From assembly GCF_021952865.1 (NCBI RefSeq), contig NZ_CP040792.1, forward strand, positions 248,001 to 312,000: a stretch of 64,000 nucleotides of DNA, given 5' to 3'. Of this stretch, positions 59,321 to 64,000 are shown piece after piece. This stretch comes from Clavibacter californiensis (lineage in GTDB: Bacteria > Actinomycetota > Actinomycetes > Actinomycetales > Microbacteriaceae). The notes below the pieces were generated by a model. The model saw only the letters and a list, made by a program, of their open reading frames with translations, ran no database searches and was not told the DNA's origin. Position 1 is the stretch's first letter. The number at the start of each line of letters is the position of its first letter. Position numbers and translations under genes: made by a program.

Positions 59321-60337
59321 GTGGACGCCGACCCGACCGCCCTCCGGCACTTCGCCGCCGTCGCCGACGAGCTGCACTTCGCCCGCGCCGCGAAGGCCCT
59401 CAACGTCTCGCGCATCGCCGTGAGCCGCTCGATCCTCGACCTCGAGGCGCTCTGGGGCGTCGAGCTGTTCGTGCGCGACGACGGGCCCACGCGCCTCAGC
59501 CCCGCGGGCGAGGACCGGCTCGTCGAGGCGCGCGCCGCGATCGCCGCCGAGGACGCCCGCCTCGCGGAGGAGGCAGCAGCGCCGCCGCGCGGTCTCGTCG
59601 TCGCGATCGTGCCGGGCGTCACCGTCGCGAAGTGGACCCGCGCCTGGGACGAGCGCATCGCCGACGTGCCGTTGCGGGTCGTGCCGCTCGCGGAGCCGGA
59701 CGCGGCGCCCGCCCTGGTCGCCGGATCCGCGGACGTCGCGTTCCTCCGCCTCCCTGTCGACGGGCGCGGGCTCACGATCGTGCCGCTCTACGGCGAGGTG
59801 CAGGTCGCGATCCTGCCCAAGGAGCACGCGCACGCCACGGCCGACGCGATCGCGATCGCCGACCTGGCGGACGACCTGCTCCTGCAGCCGGCCGACCAGG
59901 TGCCGGGCTGGTCAGGGCGCACCGCGGGCGCGGATCCCGTCCCGATGCCCGAGGACGTCGCCGCGGCCGTCGAGCTGGTCGCCGCCGGCGTCGGCTTCGT
60001 GGTCGTGCCGCACGCGCTCGGCCGGCTGCACGCGCGCAAGGACGTCGTCGCGGTGCCGGTGCACGACCTGCCGGAGACGCGGATCGCCGTCGCCTGGCGC
60101 GAGGGCGACGCCTCCCCCGACATCGAGGAGCTCGTGGGCATCGTCCGCGGGCGCACCGCCGCGAGCTCGCGGTCGCAGCGGGACGACGACGAGCGCGACC
60201 GCCGGAAGCCGACGGCGGCGCAGAAGACCGCGCGCAAGGCCGCGGGGAAGCCGGGCGCCGCGGGCGCGAGGAAGCCGACCCCGAAGGGCGGAGGCAAGCG
60301 CACTCCCCCGCCGCGCGGGCAGCGTCGCGGTCGCTAG
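59321..60337 (+). CDS. LysR-family transcriptional regulator with basic tail
   Basis: A 338-residue LysR regulator. The winged helix is LRHFAAVADELHFARAAKAL then VSRIAVSRSILDLE, followed by a substrate-binding domain with GVTVAKWTRAW. The last ~55 residues are a Lys/Arg/Pro-rich disordered tail (AQKTARKAAGKPG), unusual for LysR proteins and possibly a non-specific DNA-binding extension. GTG at 59321 follows GGGGA. Divergent from DUF5997. Confidence 0.85.
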   Translation: MDADPTALRHFAAVADELHFARAAKALNVSRIAVSRSILDLEALWGVELFVRDDGPTRLSPAGEDRLVEARAAIAAEDARLAEEAAAPPRGLVVAIVPGVTVAKWTRAWDERIADVPLRVVPLAEPDAAPALVAGSADVAFLRLPVDGRGLTIVPLYGEVQVAILPKEHAHATADAIAIADLADDLLLQPADQVPGWSGRTAGADPVPMPEDVAAAVELVAAGVGFVVVPHALGRLHARKDVVAVPVHDLPETRIAVAWREGDASPDIEELVGIVRGRTAASSRSQRDDDERDRRKPTAAQKTARKAAGKPGAAGARKPTPKGGGKRTPPPRGQRRGR

Positions 60338-60368
60338 GGATCCGAGCGGACGGATCCGCCGGGCTGGC

Positions 60369-61100
60369 TCAGGCCGAGCCGTGACCGGCCTGCTGGTCGG
60401 CGACCACGCGGCCCACGTGCTCGCCCCAGCGGCGGTACATGGAGGCGTAGCGGAACTCCCCGCCCTCGAAGTCGACGGGACCCGCGTCCGGCAGCTTCAC
60501 CGACGTGACCTGCGGGAAGCGCGCGCACACCTCGGCCTTGCGCTGCGACAGGTACGTCGCGTGATCGCGGAAGAGGCCCCGCACGAACGTGCCGGCGTCC
60601 ACGTACTGCGACACCTGCGGCACATCCGAGACGAGCACCGTCGAGTTGTCGGCGGTCTGCTCCACGAGGTGGTCGAGCAGGTCCTCGAGGCGGTGGACCC
60701 ACGGCGTGATGCGCGCGAGCTCCAGCGCGTCGGCGACCCCGGGCATCACGAGCACGACGTCGTAGCGGTGCAGCTCGGTGATCTGCCGCACGGCCTCCTG
60801 CGTGGCCGTGATGTGCTGGTCGGCGAGCGGCACGGTGCGCCACTCGACGCCGCGGCCCGTGATCGCGGCGAGCGCCTTCGCCGACTGCGCCGCGACGCCC
60901 TCCGCGTGCGTGCGGAGCCCGACGCCGGATCCGCCGATGCCGCCGAGCGCGAGGATGCGATCCGGATCCGTCCCCGCCACCACGCCGACGGGCGCGTCCG
61001 TGGGCACGGCCGCGGTCAGCGGCGTGGGGATGCCGCCGCGCAGGCCGGCCGCCACGAAGGGGCGCACCGTCTGGTGCAGGAAGCGGATCAGCGGTGACAT
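60369..61100 (-). CDS. SGNH-hydrolase-like protein, degenerate GDS motif
   Basis: A 243-residue protein with the order of an SGNH/GDSL hydrolase: first block ILALGGIGGSGVGLRTHAEG in place of the usual GDSL context (Ser kept in GGSG), block III-like VVLVMPGVADALELARITPW. The usual Asn of GxND is not visible (PGVADAL) and the C-terminal DxxH block is unclear, so catalytic activity is doubtful. CAGGAGCC precedes the ATG. Family call is tentative. Confidence 0.55.
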   Translation of the reverse strand: MSPLIRFLHQTVRPFVAAGLRGGIPTPLTAAVPTDAPVGVVAGTDPDRILALGGIGGSGVGLRTHAEGVAAQSAKALAAITGRGVEWRTVPLADQHITATQEAVRQITELHRYDVVLVMPGVADALELARITPWVHRLEDLLDHLVEQTADNSTVLVSDVPQVSQYVDAGTFVRGLFRDHATYLSQRKAEVCARFPQVTSVKLPDAGPVDFEGGEFRYASMYRRWGEHVGRVVADQQAGHGSA

Positions 61101-61243
61101 GGGCTCCTGGGGATCGCGGGGCGTCCGTCCATCATGCGCAGACCGTGCGCAGACGAGTCACACCCCCGTGTCGGACGCACAGCCTATCGTCGTCCACGAG
61201 CACGGCCGGGTGCTCGCGCCCCGTCCCGACACCTGGAGCACCG

Positions 61244-61564
61244 ATGACCCGCGAGCCCGAGCCCCTCATCCACCACCCGCACGCCCGCTACCACCAGGGC
61301 GCCTGGCGCGTGCAGGTCGCGTCGCAGCCCGTCCTCGGCTACGTCGTGCCGACCGCGCGCACGGCCGGTGCAGGTCCCGTCTTCGAGATCTACGCCGACG
61401 CGGTCGACGACTCGGGCCGCCGGGTGTGGGTCTCCACCGCGGTCACGCTCGAGGACGCCGTCGCGTGGATGCGCGAGCACGACATGGAGCTGCTCTCCTT
61501 CGCGGGCGAGCACGCACGCCGCCGCCGCGAGCTCGCCACCGGCATGCTGCCGACGCACTACTGA
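61244..61564 (+). CDS. Conserved hypothetical protein
   Basis: A 106-residue soluble protein with no signal. Reads as alternating strands (GAWRVQVASQPVLGYVVP, GPVFEIYADAVDDSGRRVWVSTAV) and one or two helices (LEDAVAWMREHDMELLSFA). I do not recognise it. CTGGAG lies 9 bases before the ATG at 61244. Confidence 0.7.
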   Translation: MTREPEPLIHHPHARYHQGAWRVQVASQPVLGYVVPTARTAGAGPVFEIYADAVDDSGRRVWVSTAVTLEDAVAWMREHDMELLSFAGEHARRRRELATGMLPTHY

Positions 61565-61583
61565 GCGGGATCCGGCCCCCGGC

Positions 61584-62846
61584 TCACGGCGTGGGCGGCG
61601 CGGGGAGCCGCCCGGTCCGCCGCGCGATGCCGGAGACCACCGGCTGCGCGAGGGCGAGCACCAGGCAGAGGGCGCCGAGCGCATCCCACGTGCCGGACGC
61701 GTGCAGCCGCGCGACGAGCTGCGTCCCGAGCAGGGGCCCCACCATCGCGGCGACGCCCCAGCTGATCCCGTGGGCAGACAGGTAGCGGCCACGCGCGGCG
61801 GCCGGCGCGATGGCGGCGACGAGCGCGGTCGCGCGGCCGAGCAGGATGAGGTCGCCGAGGCTCCAGACCACGGTCGCCGCGACGAGCCCGGGGAGGTCCG
61901 CTGCCTGCCCCACGAGCGCGAAGCCGGCGCCGAGGAGCACGAAGCCGGCCGACATCGCCGCCGTGCTCCCGAGGCGGGACACGGGCCCGCGCGTCAGGAG
62001 GGGCTGCCCGATGACGATCGTGAGGGCGGACACGGCGAGCAGCACGCCGAGCATCGACGGGCCGATCCCCCGCTCGGTCAGCGTCAGCGGGAGGGCGACG
62101 TCGATCTGCAGGTAGAGCACCGCGAACCCGGTGCCGCTGGCGAGCATCGCGAGGAGCAGCGGGTCGCGCCACGGGCTGCGCGCGGCGGGCGCTGGCGCGG
62201 GCGCGTCCGCCGTCGGCTCCGCGGCCACGGCGGGCGGGCGCCGGCGGAGCCCGACGAGCACGAGGGCGGCGCAGGCCAGGCAGGTGGCCGCGTCCGCGAC
62301 GAACAGCAGGCGCAGGTCGATGCCGCCCAGGATCGCCGCGAGGAGACCGGCGAGGACGCCCGCGACCGCGAGCGCCGCCCCGTGCAGTCCGTACGCGGCC
62401 ACCCGCTCGCGCTCGTCCGTCACGAGGTCCGCGACGAGCGCCTGCGACGGCGGCTCGTACAGCTCGAACGCGAGGCCGAGCAGCACCGCCGCGACCGCGG
62501 CCGTCGCGATCCCCGGAGCCGCGGCCAGCATCAGCTGGAAGCAGGCGGTGAGCGTCAGGCCGATGACGATGGTGCTCCGGCGGCCGATGGCGTCGGCGAG
62601 GAGCCCGCCGAGGATCCGCGACGGGATCGTGGCGGCCCCGAACACCGCGACCACGAGGCCGGCGGTGGCGAGCGAGGCCCCGAGGTCGACGGTGAGCACG
62701 ACCGTGAGGAACGGCAGCGTGAAGGCGCCCAGCCTGTTGACGGCCCGGGCGACGACGAGGATGCGGACCTCGGCGGGCAGGCGCCGCCAGGTCCCCCTGC
62801 GGTCGGCGCGCACATCGGCCGCCCTGCCCTCCGCTCCCGCGCCCAT
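61584..62846 (-). CDS. MFS transporter
   Basis: A 420-residue 12-helix major facilitator protein. The loop after helix 2, GGLLADAIGRRSTI, is the conserved GxLaDrxGrr motif, and ARAVNRLGAFTLPFLTVVLT is helix 1. Central loop PPAVAAEPTADAPAPAPA is long and disordered. Resembles drug-efflux MFS of the MdtG/YajR groups. It lies next to the carotenoid genes on the same strand, but no functional link is evident. Confidence 0.82.
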   Translation of the reverse strand: MGAGAEGRAADVRADRRGTWRRLPAEVRILVVARAVNRLGAFTLPFLTVVLTVDLGASLATAGLVVAVFGAATIPSRILGGLLADAIGRRSTIVIGLTLTACFQLMLAAAPGIATAAVAAVLLGLAFELYEPPSQALVADLVTDERERVAAYGLHGAALAVAGVLAGLLAAILGGIDLRLLFVADAATCLACAALVLVGLRRRPPAVAAEPTADAPAPAPAARSPWRDPLLLAMLASGTGFAVLYLQIDVALPLTLTERGIGPSMLGVLLAVSALTIVIGQPLLTRGPVSRLGSTAAMSAGFVLLGAGFALVGQAADLPGLVAATVVWSLGDLILLGRATALVAAIAPAAARGRYLSAHGISWGVAAMVGPLLGTQLVARLHASGTWDALGALCLVLALAQPVVSGIARRTGRLPAPPTP

Positions 62847-62870
62847 CCGCCCCTCAGCCGGCCGGATGCG

Positions 62871-63767
62871 TCAGGGGTTCGTGAGCCAGTACGCGATGAG
62901 GAGCATCGTCACCACGAAGCCGGACAGGAAGTTGAGGCCGAGGAAGCGGCGCCACCCGCGGTTCGCCCGCTCGGCGTCCTCGTCGCGGATCGACCAGAAC
63001 GGCGCGGTGCTCAGGATGTACGGGATCACGAGCACGCTGGCGATGATCCCCGGCAGCCCGGTGAACAGCATCGCGACCCCGGCCGCGGCGTACGCGAGCA
63101 CGGCGATCCGCACGGTGACGGCCCCGCCGAGCACGGTCGCGATGGAGGAGATGCCGCCCTCGCGGTCGGCCACGATGTCCTGCACCGCGCCGAACGCGTG
63201 CGACGCGACCCCCCACAGGAAGAAGGCGGCGAGGATCGCCCACAGCGCGGGCGTGAACGCGCCGCCCGCGAGCACGATCCCGTAGACCGCGGGGGACGTG
63301 AAGTGCGTGCTCGAGGTGAGGGAGTCGAGCACCGGCCGCTCCTTGAAGCGCAGGCCCTTTAGCGAGTACGCGACCACGGCGAAGACGCTCACGGCGAGCA
63401 CGGCGACGCTCGCCGCGGATCCCACGGCCACGAGGTACACGAGGAATGGCACGTTCGTCACGAGCACCGCGATGAGCACGGGCCGGTGCATGGCGCGCGC
63501 GAGCACGGCGCCCTCCACGCCGCCCTTCCGCGGGTTCCGCATGTCGGACTCGTAGTCGAAGACGTCGTTGATGCCGTACATCGCGAGGTTGTACGGGATG
63601 AGGAAGTAGATGGTGCCGAGGATCGCCGTGAGGTCGAGCTCGCGCGTGACCGTGAGGTACGCGGCCGCGAACGGGAACGCCGTGTTCACCCAGGAGAGCG
63701 GGCGCGACGAGAGCGCGATGGTGCGCAGCATCTGCGCGGCGCCCGGCCGCGCGCGCGCGTCACTCAT
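62871..63767 (-). CDS. crtEb: Lycopene elongase / C50 carotenoid prenyltransferase (UbiA family)
   Basis: A 298-residue UbiA-type prenyltransferase with about eight helices. The first Asp-rich motif is NDVFDYESDMRNPRKGG and the second QDIVADREGGISSIAT, both binding the isoprenyl diphosphate through Mg2+. The NPRKGG context is that of CrtEb/lycopene elongase, which adds C5 units to lycopene to form flavuxanthin, a C50 carotenoid. Overlaps the crtYf gene by 8 bases, as in decaprenoxanthin clusters. Confidence 0.88.
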   Translation of the reverse strand: MSDARARPGAAQMLRTIALSSRPLSWVNTAFPFAAAYLTVTRELDLTAILGTIYFLIPYNLAMYGINDVFDYESDMRNPRKGGVEGAVLARAMHRPVLIAVLVTNVPFLVYLVAVGSAASVAVLAVSVFAVVAYSLKGLRFKERPVLDSLTSSTHFTSPAVYGIVLAGGAFTPALWAILAAFFLWGVASHAFGAVQDIVADREGGISSIATVLGGAVTVRIAVLAYAAAGVAMLFTGLPGIIASVLVIPYILSTAPFWSIRDEDAERANRGWRRFLGLNFLSGFVVTMLLIAYWLTNP

Positions 63768-64000
63768 GCGCTTCGATGCCGGAGACGCTGCGGCGGCGAC
63801 GCAGCAGGTACCAGACCGCGGGCAGCAGGACGAGGGCGGCGATCGCGTAGGCGAAGTCCTCGATCGGTGCGTAGCCGAGGATGAGGCCCACCAGCTTGTC
63901 GTCGTCGTAGCCGACGAGGCCGACCTTGATCATGATGTTGTCGAAGATCAGGGTCATCACGAGCAGGATCACGACGGGCATCCGCCGGTACCAGTAGTAC
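63760..64000 (-). CDS. crtYf: C50 carotenoid epsilon-cyclase subunit CrtYf, 3' part
   Basis: The C-terminal ~79 residues of a lycopene-cyclase-domain protein: YYWYRRMPVVILLVMTLIFDN, then VGYDDDKLVGLILGYAPIEDFAY, where PIEDFAY is the conserved motif of the heterodimeric CrtYe/CrtYf cyclases, and a last helix with a basic tail. The frame is open to base 64000, so the start lies beyond the window; the ATG at 63981 is internal. With crtEb it forms part of a decaprenoxanthin-type pathway. Confidence 0.85.
   Translation of the reverse strand, partial: YYWYRRMPVVILLVMTLIFDNIMIKVGLVGYDDDKLVGLILGYAPIEDFAYAIAALVLLPAVWYLLRRRRSVSGIEAHE

Overview
The window is very GC-rich, densely coded DNA with no tRNA, rRNA, CRISPR array, transposase or prophage gene that I can see. 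Gene content points to an actinobacterium of the family Microbacteriaceae, most likely Clavibacter or a close relative (genus is inference). The pointers are NucS mismatch endonuclease instead of MutS/MutL, a C50-carotenoid locus (crtEb/crtYf) at the right edge, a Tat-exported PhoX, an ER-VIT metal transporter, many xTGA four-base gene overlaps, frequent GTG starts, and a lone EctB-type 2,4-diaminobutyrate aminotransferase that fits the diaminobutyrate-containing peptidoglycan of this group.

Layout. 1-6109: a GT87-type membrane protein, then a nitrogen-scavenging operon (NCS1 permease, isochorismatase-fold amidohydrolase, allophanate hydrolase; probably biuret or a similar ureide) opposite its GntR/FCD regulator. 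6130-15027: HAD phosphatase, MarR regulator, homocysteine methyltransferase, qorB with an HxlR/QorR-type redox regulator, an MFS carrier, an aldo/keto reductase, a LysR/EamA divergent pair and two small DUF202 membrane proteins. 15141-18335: a CUT1 sugar ABC importer without its own ATPase. 18374-23677: a PfkB kinase and LacI regulator divergent from a CUT2 importer (binding protein, permease, single-domain ATPase) that ends in an ABM-fold protein, with clear LacI-type operators between. 23770-30250: SDR, PhoX phosphatase with a candidate PHO box, small orphans including a DUF3800-like protein, a ZIP-family metal transporter and a MarR regulator.

30274-34363 is a minus-strand secretion operon: a TasA/camelysin-like protein, a SipW-type signal peptidase, an LPxTG-type surface protein and a large choice-of-anchor-G-like exported protein. 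Divergent from it are a ParA-like ATPase and a MATE pump whose only sensible start is CTG. 37918-47080 holds small metabolic, membrane and acetyltransferase genes, NucS, a PGP-like phosphatase and an OhrR-like regulator lacking the sensing cysteine. 47140-52893: an M56 peptidase, a yybP-ykoY-type (Mn2+) riboswitch in front of the ER-VIT transporter, a HEAT-repeat protein, a hydrolase, orphan EctB and a small ASCH protein. 52944-57052: a CitA/CitB-type two-component system divergent from a CitMHS citrate carrier. 57216-64000: DUF2079, DUF5997/LysR pair, SGNH-like protein, MFS carrier, and the C50-carotenoid genes running off the edge.

The most general regulatory signal is a -10 hexamer of the form TANNNT placed 6 or 7 bases before the start codon of at least 14 genes with no ribosome binding site: a large set of probable leaderless transcripts. 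It fixes several start codons. A second genome-wide oddity is a roughly ten-fold excess of the palindrome GGATCC in all reading frames.
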